Assembly (NCBI RefSeq): GCF_001411555.2 | Contig: NC_049907.1 | Span: forward strand, 4,100,243 to 4,164,242 | Length of the DNA: 64,000 nt | Source of the DNA: Juglans regia | Taxonomy: Eukaryota > Streptophyta > Magnoliopsida > Fagales > Juglandaceae | Direction of reading: 5' to 3' | Shown: piece after piece, positions 1 through 12,438 of the stretch | Layout: every line of letters begins with the position of its first letter | Numbering within the stretch: position 1 is the stretch's first letter | Notes under the pieces: generated by a model | Seen by the model: only the letters and a program-made list of their open reading frames with translations | What the model was told of the DNA's origin: nothing | Database searches by the model: none | Position numbers and translations under genes: made by a program

Positions 1-264
1 TAGAGGGTGGAGAAATCTAACCTAAATGCATTTATATGATTGCAACATCACTTGCACATGCTTTCTGTAATTTAAAATAAATCAGCAGTGTCCAAATTAT
101 ACCATGAAAGTTCTATGTGGGGTTGCATTTGATAAAACAATTGAAGAATGCACCACTGTACCATCAGCCAGCAATACCTAAATGATATTAGCCATGTACA
201 GAATAGTTAGTTCGATCATACTTTGAAGCCTGCTTAATTAAAGAAATCATGTAGCAACACTAAC
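1..264 (-). other. Intron of the PYROXD2-like gene running off the edge
   Basis: The donor at 263-264 follows the exon ending at 265. No further exon of the gene is recognisable down to position 1, so this is read as intron. Confidence 0.6.
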
Positions 265-3200
265 CCCGTCCACTGCACCAGAGTCTCCAATCAACAATTG
301 TGAGACCTGATGTCAAAAGTGAAGAAAATCAAAGGTAGCAAAAGACAACTGAATAAAGTACAAAGGCAACAACTGAAGGATATAATGAAAACCAATGACA
401 ATAAAAATAAGATGAATTACTCCATGTCTATTTTGCGGTGATCCCTGGATTTAAAAGAAAATAGAGAATGTTGTCTAAACTCATTATTACATCATTATCA
501 TCAGAATTCTTTAGGTGTTTGATGTGCCATTGTCTACATTATTTTGACCAGAAGCAATAAGAGACATACTTAGCTCAAATCTCCCCTTTCTAAAGTGATT
601 GATTTCATATGGTGAATGGTTAGAAAAGGCTCCCAAGCTCTAGGTCTTTCCTCTGTAGACACTCTGAGTCATAAGAGCAATTGTAACGTGCCTCTGCATC
701 AGGGGGAAAGCTGGGCTGGGCTAGGGGGGGAGCTATTTCTCTGTCAGCATGTCGATGATATTTACTAGCAAAAATTCAAAAAATAGGTTCTGCATAGTAT
801 TTTCATGACCTCATAACTGCCAATCCATTAAAAATTTCATTGTCTCAATTGATTTGAACCAAGTACGCAAATCTTTCAAAATTAGAAACAGTTTCTAGAA
901 TCTAAGATTTCCATGCCTATCTCAGTTGTAACTGAATCCAAAATGAAATCGAATAAATAGAATTATGACTAATTACTTCATAAGGAGGGAGATGCACTAC
1001 GAAAGCTGTTGAAGTGATTCCATAGAAATATACCTCTGCATTTGTGACAATATGGGCCCCAGCTTCCCTAGCAGCATTACCGATAGCCATGGAAACTGAG
1101 CCCATCCCACCTTCGACATACCTACAAGAAATAATGGTGTTTTTAGTCCACCTGTACTATAGGAGGGAGGTTAAAGAAATAAGTCATACTAGTATAAATC
1201 TAAATGCATGATCGCTAACTCAATAACACCAAGCTAAGAAGGAAGTATTAATTTGGATTTTAAAGGTACTAAACCAATCTTGATCAACATATGAGCTTAG
1301 AATTATATAAACCTTTAAATAAACATAATGCTACAGTCTTTTGTCAAACTCCACCCTAAATTTGAAGTTTGCTGAAGTCAATGGAAGTCATGAACTAATA
1401 ATTATCACATATTTTTGGAATCAAATTTATAAAGTTGATTTGTCATAAAGGATGTGCCGTCCTTTCTTCTGCTTTCCAAGTAATGATGACATTGCTATTC
1501 TGTACTAGGCTATATTTTCTTGCCTTATATCATAGTGAAAACTGAAGAATTCTAGATTTCTTTTAAACAGGAAAGGGATCAGAGGCAATGTACAGTGCTG
1601 TTTCTTTGATGAACAAATTACTCATCAAGCCATCATTAGAGATACATACGACCAAATTCCGCGATCGCCATCAGTTTCGCCCATCACGTGATGAAGTAAA
1701 ACATATCCACTCCCGGGAGTATGTACACTAGCCTATGGTACAGATTTTAGGAAGTCAAATGTTGAAACCTATAATGTAGTAGAAAACGAGCCATACAGTT
1801 TTTGGGTTGTGTGTGCGTGTGTGTATTTGTGCCAATATAAAATGATTCTGGACTCAAATTAATGCTCCCCCACAAAAATCTAACGATACTTACCGTAGTT
1901 CCTATTACAGCATCTGTTCCAAGGGTTGCTTTGAGAACATCTGTCTGTAAATATCAAGTCGTTGATAGAAATTCAATAAACTGTTGAACATAAAACTCAT
2001 TACCTTCACCATTATAACCCTATCATAAGTATAGCCCCAAGAGGAGTATATTCCAATCACTGGGAGAATGGTTTGATTAATAGTGCTGAAACATAAGTTG
2101 CAGAAATCACATAAATGGAACTAAATTTGACTTTACTTTCATCACAAATGGAAATGATATATCTATTCAATAACTACAGTCCACAAATTCAAAGGATAAA
2201 ATGAAAAGAAATCAAGATTATAATGACAACCTCAAACCAGTTATTCAAAACCTTTGAAGCTGGTGACAATAAAAGGTCCATGAACTCCCTGCCAAGAGTC
2301 GATAAATACAAACCATTAAAAAGGTTGAGAAGGTAATTCAGATTTTTTACATCATTCAAATGGACTTGGACAGGGTAAATAACTCTAATATGCCACCTCC
2401 AGTTAAACGCAACAATATAAACAAAGCAGCGCTTTAACACAACAGGAAACAACTACACATCAAGAAGAAAAACTCTTACACAATATCTTTTTGGCCCAAC
2501 GTCATCGCCTGCCGCAGAAAACGAGCCCAAAAAGCTGATTTGTGCATTCTGTTTTTCAACTGATCCTTCAAAGAAAAAACGCCTTGCAAAGATTCAGGAG
2601 GAGCCGAATCCAACAGTGGGTCCATGAATTTACAGAAGTTCTCCAGCTGATTTTCATATCTGTAAATAAAAGAAGAAAGATGCACAGAAATAATATAAAT
2701 TTTGACGTAACTGAATCGAATACTACACCAGCCATTTATTTTTGTAAGAATCAAGATCGGAGAACATAAAAAAAGACACGCGCACAACTTTTATTTGAAG
2801 TTTATAAGACAATTCTAATTTGTTACTCTCAAACAGTTGGATTCAATTTGAGACTCAAGTTATCAACATCAAAATCTTATGATCGCTTACACGATTACAT
2901 CCTCTTCAAACTACCATCATGCAATTGAGCGTGCCATTCAATTCGTTGAGAAAGAAAAATGAAGTAGATCATGGCATAAACCTTGGATAGGCATCGGCAT
3001 CTCGTTTAGAGAACTTGGAAATCTCTGAACGATTAAGGTCCTTATCAGGCCCCAGTAGAAGATAGCGTCCGTCCAAACAAGGCGTAAACGAAGATGGACT
3101 CCTCTTCAACAGCCTCAATCCATGACGCCCTAGCTCTAACTCCCTTTGCATCAAACAAAAAAAAATAGAAAATAAAAACAGTTGCGAAATTTATTACTGA

Positions 3201-3524
3201 TCTAAACGAAAAACACACACGCACTGATGACTCACAGGCACAGAGCTGGGGAATTAGATGGAAGTGCGGGAACTACCTGATGATGGAGGGGCGGAGGAGG
3301 CTTTGGAGGTAGCTGCAGCGGGAGAATTTGAAGCCCGGGATGAGTTCTTCCGTAACGGCGGCACCGCCAATCAAGTGGCGGCGCTCGAGAACAGCAACGG
3401 AGAGGCCAGCGCGTGCAAGGTAAGCGGCTGCCGTCAAACCGTTATGGCCACCGCCGATGATCAGAGCGTCCCATTTCTTGTCCTTCAACGCGCTCGTGGT
3501 GCTGCTAAAGCTCCTTCGCCACAT
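265..3524 (-). CDS. PYROXD2-like FAD-dependent oxidoreductase, 5' part of gene (8 exons seen)
   Basis: Coding exons on the minus strand are 3524-3277, 3143-2982, 2659-2480, 2288-2231, 1944-1894, 1732-about 1646 (or 1653), 1121-1034 and 306-265. All have GT/AG borders and agreeing phases except the sixth/seventh junction. The ATG at 3524 opens [18 protein letters not shown], a basic, Ser/Thr-rich leader like a mitochondrial presequence. A dinucleotide-binding Rossmann motif GGGHNG follows at residues 24-29, and an ERR end of the second beta strand near residue 47. Later exons carry [27 protein letters not shown] and [15 protein letters not shown], which are family blocks of pyridine nucleotide-disulfide oxidoreductase domain protein 2. 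About 303 residues are visible of a family length near 570-580; the 3' exons lie left of position 1. The family binds FAD and the human member is mitochondrial; the plant substrate is not known to me. Introns look ordinary. Confidence 0.9.
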
Positions 3525-3925
3525 TCTTCACGCTTATTCCTTACCCCCGTAAGCATCTTCTGTTGAGATCCAGGGAACGTATAATATCAATCCAATGATA
3601 GAAGTGAAAAAGGATTCCAAAAATAGAAATCATATGTGGAGTGAGTTGGAGTCCACACCATAACTGACACTTTGAAACGAACAGAGGACATTTGGAGACC
3701 CATGCCCACTTTCAAACACACGAGTTGACACCTGTATTGACTGATAAATTGTTGTACGAAAAATGCTTGGTTTCTTTCCAAAAATGTCTCAAAAAGTGTC
3801 TGCATTTTGTTTTTTAAACTTGTTATTACTAATAAATTTAGGAAAATGATATTGTGTGCCCATGAATTTGTCCTTCATTTTTACCATTCATATAGTTGAC
3901 AAAATGTATCATAATGGATAACTAA
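3525..3925. other. Upstream region of the PYROXD2-like gene
   Basis: This holds the presumed 5' UTR and promoter of the minus-strand gene. No clear TATA box or other gene was found. Confidence 0.4.
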
Positions 3926-5307
3926 TAGGGGTGGGCAAAATTTTTGAGTTCCAAACAACGTTCAAGTTTCGACAAGCTTCAACTCTAATAAAATCAGAGT
4001 TTGTGGAATTCAGAGTCAGAATCAAATTCCAGTAGTTGAAATTCGGGGTCAGAGTTGGAGCCCATGTGGGCTCCAAACCTCGACTTTTTTTTATAAAAAT
4101 TGGATTCTTTTGTTCCAGGTGACATTCGCTCGAGTGACGCTTGAGTGTGGCTTGAGTGAACAATCTATATTTTAGAATATAGATTGTTCGCTCGAGCCTA
4201 TTTGCTATTCCGATCGAAGTCGGAGGGCGTTTTGACCTCTAACCCCAGTCAGAGTCAGAGGTCGGAGGTGGGTATTTCGACTCTGTTGGAGTTAGAACAC
4301 ACTAATAAGTCTAGCTTAATGTGAGGATGATAAGTAGTATTTCTCTAATACAGACACAAACACACACACACATACATATATAATACCAATTTACAAAAAT
4401 ATAATAACATGTAATTAGACACTAGATGTAAGTCTAGTGAAAAAATAAGTTATAAATAAGTTAGACACTAATATAATATAATAACATGGAATACTATAGT
4501 ATAATAACATGTAATTATACACTAAGGGCAGATTGAGGGGTGATATGAAAATTTTGTGTTTTGTTTTAGTGTTTAAAATATTATGTTTTAGTATTATTAT
4601 TGTATTAGGATTTGAAAAAATTGAATTGAGATTTGAAAAAGTTGAATTGTTTATTATATTTTGTATGAGGATTTGAAAAATGTGTAATGATGAGATGATA
4701 TTTTTGTGTTTCATCCCAGCCCCCAAACCTGCCCTAAAAGTAATATATTTTTTTATTGGCTTCAGGTGTACGGAACAACCTCTTGACTAATCTCGGGATT
4801 GCACAGGCCCTCAGTATGGAGTTTCTCGCAAGTGCATCTTGAGTAATTCAAGGAAAAATTTCCCCAGTCCGATAGCCCCTAGAGATTGTTTGTACCAAAT
4901 GAGATTTGAAGTTTAGATCTAGGGGGAGCATACCACTTAACACTAAAAATAATATGTAATACTATAGTATGATAATATGTAATTAGACACTATAGTATAA
5001 GTTAGTATAAAAATAAGTTAGATATTAGTATAGAAGTAAATTAGTAGTGAATGATTTAATTTTAATTTTTAATTTTTTTGAGAAATTAATATTTGAAAGC
5101 CCACAATTTTTTTAAATGGGTTAAATATAAAGTTAAAAAAATGAAGCTTAAAGCTGAAAATTCAAATCCAATTCCGCTCTGACAAGTCGGAATTGGAGTC
5201 GGATCTGAGCCTATAGAAGATGGAGTCGGAGTTCGAATCCGAACTTCGACAAATTCAAAATTGAATATCCCTAAATTCGACTCCGACGAAGTCGGTGCTC
5301 ACCCCTA
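3926..5307. mobile_element. Element A of the TAGGGGTG-ended MITE-like family
   Basis: The left end reads TAGGGGTGGGC and the right end GCTCACCCCTA, an inverted pair. Subterminal parts are rich in GAGTCGGAGT-type words in opposite orientations at the two ends (about 3960-4280 and 5160-5300). No transposase is encoded. I could not find a matching 8-bp target duplication, so the exact ends are less certain than in copies B and C. A second, AT-rich MITE lies inside at about 4520-4738. Confidence 0.55.
4520..4738. mobile_element. AT-rich MITE nested in element A
   Basis: The ends AGGGCAGATT and AACCTGCCCT are inverted. The body has the words TTGAATTGTTTATTATATTTT and GATTTGAAAAA that recur in the MITEs at 21753-21942 and 23829-24035. 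Confidence 0.5.
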
Positions 5308-6103
5308 ATTATTGTTACTGTTATTACTCATGTATAACATGTGCAAAGTACACACTATCAAGAAAGGAAAACGATACTCTTACTACTGGTTCTTACTGCT
5401 CGATGTCATCGTTGAAATTTTTTATTTTATTTTATAATTTTTATTTTTATTTAGTGATTAAGAAATTATTTTTTAATAATATTATAATTTTTTATTTTTT
5501 TAAAAAAATATTTAAAAGTATTAAAAAATACATATATATAAAAAAAAAGAACCAATTATAACTAAGCTGGCAGTAGCTCTGGGAGCGGTGGGCGTAGAAG
5601 CCTCCATCAAGAAAATGTGGATTTTTTGTATACTCCTCTAGCTTCACGACAAAAATGCCAAGGCCATATTTGAGGAGCATGAAAATTTTTAAAGTTAATT
5701 ATAATTTCCTTTTCAAATATCGAACACGAAATATCTTTCCGTTCAGATTTTCAACCTTTTTTTCATTTTACTGTTACCTAATAATTCAAACACAAAAATC
5801 AATAAACATTTTACAATTTTCAAAACAAGCAAAACATAAAATCTATACAATTTTTACCAACTTCAAAATAAAAAAAATATTAAAAAATAATATTCAAATA
5901 ATTTTTTAACTTTATCTATTTAATTTCAAAAATTTCAATGCAATATTTATTTTAAAATATAATTTTATTTAACTTTTTTACTCATTTTTAAATTTTAATA
6001 AAATATTATTATTTAAAGAGTGGGGCTACTTTGCCGCCCACTCTTACCGCTGGGCTTACCGCCCAGTGTTTTTTTTTCTTTTTTTTTTCACATTTTTTAA
6101 TAC
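5308..6103. other. AT-rich intergenic stretch
   Basis: Long A/T runs and short chance ORFs. A short phrase about pairing GCGGTGGGCG (near 5585) with CGCCCACTC (near 6037) hints at an old foldback element, but I cannot delimit it. Confidence 0.3.
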
Positions 6104-6730
6104 ATTTTAATTAGGGGTGTAAACTCAAACCGAAATACTAGAAAATCGGTCCAGACTGAAACCGGACCGGACCGGTTAATTAAAAAAATAAAAAATAATA
6201 TTTTTATATATAAGTTTTATACAAAATATTTTTTATATATTAAATATTAATATATATAAGTTTTATATATAATGTATAATTATAAATTTTTATGTGAAGT
6301 TTTATATATAATATATATTCATATATGAAATAATTTTTATTATAATTTATAAATTATTACATAAAATGTTAATACTAAATCACTAAAAGTTTATAACTAA
6401 TACCAATATATAACTTATAACTATACCAATAGTCTAATATTAATACTATTATATAGTCTAATATATTAATAAAAGTATAAAACAGTTTTTTTTAAATAAA
6501 ATTTTTTTTTATAAACAAATTTTTAATGACAAGTTGTGAAATTTACATTTTAAAAAAATCGAAAAATCGGATCGAACCGGATCGGAAACCGGTAAAATCG
6601 GAAGTATCGGTTTAGGAGGGTAACCAGTGCGTAATCGGTTTTAAAAAATACAAAACCGGTATATATCAATTCGGTCCTAGATTTTATCTAAAACCGGACC
6701 GAACCGGACCGGTTAACCCTTAATTTTAAT
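6104..6730. mobile_element. Element B of the TAGGGGTG family with 8-bp target duplication
   Basis: The element body is 6112-6722, opening TAGGGGTGTAAA and closing TTAACCCTTA. It is flanked by perfect ATTTTAAT repeats at 6104-6111 and 6723-6730. An 8-bp duplication is the hAT signature. Both ends carry interleaved AACCGGACCGGTT-type words. The AT-rich middle has no coding capacity, so this is a non-autonomous element. Confidence 0.8.
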
Positions 6731-7908
6731 ATTTTTAAAAAATAAAAAAAAAACCAATACACTTAAAATCACTTCCTTAATCACTAAGTAATAAATTTTT
6801 TTTTTTTTTTTTTATTGACATGCGGTCAAAATGAGAGAGCAAAGTAATTTTATTCTTATTTTAACTATTTCAAGAATGTAACGACGAAGAGGCAAAAAAT
6901 TAATTAGAATCTTTTCTGAGTCATTTATTTTTTTTATTATTATTTTTATTTTTAGGGACAACACAGGGAGAGATAAACTATTTGAAAAAATTGCAGAATC
7001 ACAAAATTATTTGACAAAATTATAGATGCAATTAAATACTGCTGCTGGTAATTGGAAGCCAAATCCAAAAAAATTCGGTGTAGGTTCTGAAATATTCCTA
7101 GTATATGGTACTTTTGGGTCAATTAATAGAGAAAAGTGCCTGCGTGAACTAGGGCAACTGTGCGTGCTAGCTAGCTAGCATGTGCTTAATTAATTTATAA
7201 ACAAACCCTCTCTCTCGAATTTATAAGCAAACAGCGCCCTCTTCAACTGCATAAACATATCTCAGCTAGGGCTCTTTGTAAATTGAGATGCAGATCAAAG
7301 GTGAGAGAGAGAACGACAGTGTTTGATCTTACCTAGAATGTAAGCTAACGTGATCAATAATATCTTTACAAATGCATATATTTGTATTTTTTGAGCATTT
7401 TTAGTCTTCCCATGTCCTTTTTGTGTTCATCTATGTTCATTACTGTTTGCATTAATATTAATAAAGGTAGTTAATTTGTAAAGATATTGATGTTTGGGAA
7501 AGCAAGAACAAATCAAAGACATGCATTATACCAACAGGTATCTCATCATAGAATGGCGGGTTCATTGTCTTCAAGAACGTTTAAAACTCTTAAAATGCCC
7601 CCACATGGTTTATAGTTAATAATATGTACGAAAATAGTACTCAAAATTACAGTAGAATTATTTTTTTTTTGTGTGTTCTTTTCATAACTCATTTAATATA
7701 TGCCAACTTGCACCACCCGCCTTTCCAGTCTGACTTTGAGTCTTCACGCTTTCTATCTTCACTCTTTACACGTCTTTCACGCTTTCTACCCAGCAAGGGC
7801 TAGCTTCTCCCCATAAACCTTCCCTGCCTTTGGCTTCCATCCAATTTCTTCTTTCATTCTACCTATTACTCTGTCCTGCTCTTGATCTGTATCTCTCAGC
7901 TCAGAAAA
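6731..7908. other. Intergenic region upstream of the RADIALIS-like gene
   Basis: Contains a GCTAGCTAGCTAGC run near 7170 and A/T tracts. The 7730-7908 part is likely the 5' UTR of the next gene. No second gene is supported here. Confidence 0.4.
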
Positions 7909-8193
7909 ATGGGATCTAGCCCCCTTTCTTCCCCTAACTCCAATCTCCAATGGACTGCCAAGAAAAACAAACTGTTCGAAAATGCTTTGGCAATATATTG
8001 CAAGGAAACACCAGACCGTTGGCACAATATAGCAAAAGTGATTGGAGGGACGACAGAAGAGGAAGTAAAGAGGCGATATGAGATCCTTTTGGAGGACATC
8101 AAGTGCATTGAGTCAGGGAAAGTGCCCTTTCCTAATTACAGGAAAATAGAAGCAAGCAATAATGGATTAAATGACATCAGAAATCAAGAATAG
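7909..8193 (+). CDS. RADIALIS-like single-repeat MYB/SANT transcription factor, 94 aa
   Basis: The reading frame starts at ATG 7909 (context gaaaaATGGG) and ends at TAG 8191. Residues about 11-60 form one SANT/MYB repeat with the plant RADIALIS pattern [18 protein letters not shown], then [12 protein letters not shown], then [12 protein letters not shown], then [11 protein letters not shown]. Length is typical of RADIALIS-like proteins (about 80-100 aa). The first helix Trp and the second-helix Trp are kept; a Tyr stands where a third Trp would be, as usual in this family. RADIALIS-type proteins bind or compete with partner MYB/DRIF proteins in the nucleus and affect petal or organ growth. 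The paralogue cannot be named from this sequence alone. Confidence 0.92.
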   Translation: MGSSPLSSPNSNLQWTAKKNKLFENALAIYCKETPDRWHNIAKVIGGTTEEEVKRRYEILLEDIKCIESGKVPFPNYRKIEASNNGLNDIRNQE

Positions 8194-8195
8194 AG

Positions 8196-8398
8196 GTAAC
8201 ACATGCACTTTCTCCTTAACTTTAGACCCTTTCCTCAATGTATATAATCCAAAACAAGTCCAACCATCTAAGATTTTCTCTTTTTGTGCATGACTCGATC
8301 AGTGTTCTTACCTATTGTTTCAAATAAGGACTCATGACTAAAGACTCTTTGCTCCCTTTTGATTCCTTGTTTTCTTTTGGCCATGTAGGCTGAAGAAC
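8196..8398 (+). other. Probable 3'-UTR intron of the RADIALIS-like gene
   Basis: A donor GAG|GTAAC lies two bases after the stop codon, and a pyrimidine-rich acceptor CCATGTAG|GCTGAAG is at 8398. RADIALIS-like genes often carry an intron close to the end of the coding region. The following exon would run from 8399 to about 8630. Confidence 0.55.
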
Positions 8399-8635
8399 AA
8401 AGATCTCGAATCAGGAAGTATTACCAGCAGTAGAGACCAGCTTTTTTCATCTAGATATGAATGTAGGCAGTAACCATTGACTGCTATATTTTTTTTCTTC
8501 TTATGTAAGCGTTCTTATGTACTAACTTTACCAAGGATATCCATCAAATCTATGCTTGAGTATTTGTTCTTTCTCGCTCAAATATTAGTCAGAAACTAAA
8601 GTGCGCCTCACACGGCCTATTACTTAAACATATAT

Positions 8636-8740
8636 CAGTCATTTCATGATATACAGAAAACCAAGTATAGCAAGAAACTTGAATTTGTAGAAATTTAAAG
8701 AACTCCAAAAAAAAAGAAAAAGAAAAAGGCTTTGGCACCA
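8636..8740 (-). mobile_element. PBS and leader fragment of Copia element 1
   Basis: Immediately beyond the LTR, the minus strand reads TGGTGCCAAAGCC at 8740-8728, a variant of the initiator-tRNA-Met primer site TGGTATCAGAGCC. It is followed by a pyrimidine-rich leader. A primer site belongs after a 5' LTR, yet this LTR lies downstream of the pol 3' end (see findings). Confidence 0.6.
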
Positions 8741-9035
8741 TGTAAGAAGGTAATAAACAATGCTGCAACGTAGCCAAATACAGCAGAAACAATGAAAAAA
8801 CAGAGAGATGAGTGGATGGAAGAAGGACTTTATTCCTCTATTGCTCTATATCTCGAATACAGAAGGTGCAAGCATATATACAGTAGAAGATTCTAACTAA
8901 CTAACCATAAGTCCAAATGAGCTAATGACATCTGGAAAGTAGAATAACAAACCAAAGAATAATGAAATATGACAGCTTATATACAAGTGATAGTAGGGTC
9001 TAAACAACTTGTAGTTTGTCCTGTATCCTCTAACA
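8741..9035 (-). mobile_element. LTR of Copia element 1 (295 bp)
   Basis: Read on the minus strand it begins TGTTAGAGGATACAGG just after the purine tract TTGCGGGGGA and ends CTTCTTACA before the primer-binding-like site. The TG...CA ends and the position next to the purine tract define it. No second LTR was found at the other end of the element near 12440. Confidence 0.75.
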
Positions 9036-12000
9036 TCCCCCGCAAGATGGAGAATAGAAATTAACTATTCCCATCTTGGAGAGGTGTAACTGTAGAAGGT
9101 AAGAGGGTAATGCTTTAATGAAAATGTCAACCAACTGGGTTTGAGAAGAAACATGAGCTGTTGTAATAGTTCCTGCTTGAATTTGATCTTGAATCAAGTG
9201 ACAATCAAGTTCAATGTGTTTCGTTCTCTCATGAAACACTGGATTTGCAGCAATATGGACGGCTGCCTGATTATCACAAAAGAGGAGGGCAGCTTGTGGA
9301 TGAGAGATGCCAAGGTCTTGAAGTAAATATCGAAGCCAAGTTAATTCAGAGCAAGTGGTAGCCGTGGACCTATACTCAACTTCAGCTGAGGACCGAGAAA
9401 CCACATTTTGTTTCTTGGATTTCTAAGAAATCAATGAGTTGCCTAAGAATACACAATAACCTGTAGTTGAGCGACGAGAGTCTGGGCAAGAGGCCCAATT
9501 CGAATCACAATAAGCTTGGAGCTAAAACTGAGATGAGGAGGAAAGAAAAATTCCTTGTCCAAGAGCTGCTTTGATTTACCTTAGAACCTTATATACTGCT
9601 GCCAAGTGAGTTGAAGATGGTTTATCCATGAATTGACTGAACAATTGAATTGCAAAACATAAGTTTGGTTGAGAGATAGTAATATATAAAAGTCTACCAA
9701 TAAGCTTTCTATAAGTGCTTGGTTCAAAAAGAGAAGTGCCTTCATCTTTGCTGATTTTAAGGTTTTGATCAAGAAGTAGCTTGAGGGGTTTGCAATCGAG
9801 CATACCAGAATCAGCCAAGATATCTAAGGCATATTTCCTTTGAGAAATGTGAATGCCTTTAGATGATCTAGCAATCTCTAGGCCCAAGAAATAACATAGG
9901 AGGTGGATAAGATGAACAAATAGATAAGGGTGACTCTAGAGGAGAAGGTGATGGGGGAAGTGTGGAATTTTGGAAAGGGAAAATGGACTTATGAAAAATT
10001 ACATCCCTTGAAATGAAAATGGTGTGGTTGGTAAGGTCTAACAATTTGTATCCCTTGATTTCAAAGGGATAACCAAGAAAAACACATTTTCGACATCTAG
10101 GATCAAATTTCTTTCTACCATTTAAAAGGGTGGCTGCAAAACATAAGGAACCAAATACTCTCGTGTGAGCATAAACAGGTTTTTTGTTAAACAAAAGCTT
10201 ATATGGAGTTTTATTATTTAAAAGTGGGGTTGGAAGTTTGTTGATGATATACATGGCTGTCAAAAGATAGTCACTCCAATATTCTAAAGGCAAATTAGCT
10301 TGGAAACTAAGGGCACGAGCTACATTAAGCAAGTGCTGGTGTTTCCTCTCAACAACGCCATTTTGTTGAGGGGTTTCCACATAGCTTTTGTGATGAATAA
10401 TGCCTTTGTCATTAAAAAAATCTGTCATGCAAAACTCAACACCATTATCACTTTTCAGGGTTTTAATTTTGAGTCTAAATTGTGTTTCCACCAAATTATA
10501 AAAGGACTTGATACATGCTCTAGTTTCAGTTTTGGTAGAAAGTAAATAAAGCCAAGTGGTACGAGAGAAGTTATCCACTATTGTCAAAAAATATTTAGAA
10601 CCATCATGTGCAATAGTGGGACTAGGTCCCCATAAATCACAATGGATTAGTTCAAATATTCTTGATGAAAGATAAACATTGTTAGGAAAGGGTAATCAAT
10701 GGAATTTTGCTAATGAACAAATATGACAAGGTTTTTCATTAATGGAATATGTGTGCTTGCTTACAATAGGATCAAAAATCAACTTTAATCTAGAAATAGA
10801 TAAATGACCCAGGCGACAATGCCATAGATCAGCATGAGCAACAGAGTTAACAACAGAAGTTGAAGAAATAAGATCTGTGTGAGTGTTGTGAGTATAATCT
10901 GAGAGGGATTGTGCAAGGGTTGAAGGAGAGATGTCTGTGCAGACCAAGTAATATAGGCCATGTCTTAGCTCACCCTTCCCAATCAATATCCAAGAAGGCA
11001 GGTCCTGAATGAAACAACAATTTGAGAAAAAAAGCAAACAACAAGTTAGAAAATGTGTTAACTTGGTTGTTGAAATTAAATTAAATGAGAATGCAGGGAC
11101 ACAAAGAACATCCCTCAAAATGATAGTACTTGTCAAATGAAGGGTACTAACATGTGTTATCGAGGTTGAGCTTCCATTGGGAATCTTGATTGAGTAAGCA
11201 ACAACTGAGGTAATTGAAGTGAAAAGAGAAGTGCTACAGACCATATGGTCTGTGGCACCTGTGTCAATTATCCAACTGGAAGAAGAGTTATGCAGGGAAC
11301 TCTGTGTGTGTGTAGAGAAAGATGTATATATACAAGACATTTTGGAAGAATGGACAGGAGAGTGAGAGGGTTGAGGTTGAGTGCCAGAGTGAAGAACATT
11401 TGCTGCAATTGAAGAATCCTGAGGTTGAATTAAAGACAAAAGCTACTGGTATTAAAGCTTGGTCAAACCAATCCTATCATCACTAACAATTTCAGATTCA
11501 GTAGCATTAGAATGAGTGGCCTGATTAGTAAGAAAACCAGGAGTCTGCTGCTTGGCATGAAACTTGTGACCAGGTTGGTAACCATTCAACTTGTAGCACT
11601 TGTCGATTGTATGGCCAGTTAAATTAAAATGTGAACAAATGGGGGCAGTTGCATTGCCAAGTTTGAAGCCGTTTTCCAATCAATGGCCAAAGATTTTGCA
11701 GTGGCTGCAATAGGGCCTTTCCTCTTTGGCAGAAGGATTTGTTTTGGAAAATCTTGAAGGGGAAAAATGTTTCTTAATGGCCAGTGCCATGGTTTCAGTG
11801 GAAGGGACAGTGGAGATTATTTGGTGGTGCCTTTCTTGTTGCTGAATGAGGGAGAAGAATTTTGTGAGAGGGGGAATGAGGTCCATCAACATAATCTGGT
11901 CTCAAATAGGAGAGTAGGAGTCATGTAAGCCCATTAGAAATTGAAGAACACAGTCTCTCTGGTATCGATCCAAATGTGTTTTCATGGTGCCACAACTACA

Positions 12001-12438
12001 AACATGAATAGGGTCATAGATGGAGAGTTCATCCCAGAGAGTCTTCAACTCACCATAATATATACTTACTGAATCATGTTCCTGAAGAAGGCCAGCTAAT
12101 GCTTTCTTGAGTTGGAAAATTCGTGGGCCATTTTGTTGAGAGAAACGGTCCTAAAGATGTTGCCAAATTTCCTTAGCATCATCCACAAAAACAACACTAG
12201 ATTTAATAGAGGGACTTACAGAGTTCTGTATCCATGAAATAACCATGTCATTACACCTTTCCCATAGATCGAGTAAAGGGTCCATGGAATCAATAGGTTG
12301 CAAGAGGGAACCATTGATGAAACCAATTTTATTTTTCGCACGAAGGGCACAACACATGGCATGAGACCAAGTGGCATAGTTGTCTGTAGTAAGAGGATCA
12401 GAAACGAGGGTAATGGCAGGGCTATCTTTAGTAGTCAA
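9036..12438 (-). pseudogene. Ty1/Copia gag-pol, broken, RT core deleted
   Basis: In order on the minus strand: gag start with SDPLTTDNYATWSHAM (about 12400); a zinc knuckle CSHFNLTGHTIDKC (about 11620); protease WIIDTGATDHM (about 11285); the GAG-pre-integrase zinc motif WHCRLGHLS...CHIC (about 10820-10730); and an integrase core with the Asp/Asp/Glu set in TIVDNFSR, SDNGVEF and NGVVERKHQ (10590-10290). The integrase tail then runs directly into LGLEIARSSKGI at about 9905. The reverse transcriptase palm, including its YVDD motif, is therefore missing, and only the thumb/connection and RNase H ([19 protein letters not shown]) remain. Several stops and frameshifts are present. The 5' side ends abruptly against the CACTA fragment at 12439. 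Confidence 0.88.

Noticed and set aside
3258..3566. 102-codon plus-strand frame
   Set aside because: It is antisense to the first PYROXD2-like exon, whose family match is clear.
3926..5307. 8-bp target duplication for element A
   Set aside because: Flanking eight bases on the two sides do not match under any nearby choice of ends.
7288..7330. ATGCAGATC... followed by a donor-like GTGAGAG, resembling a ubiquitin start exon
   Set aside because: Only four residues match and no ubiquitin continuation exists within several kb.
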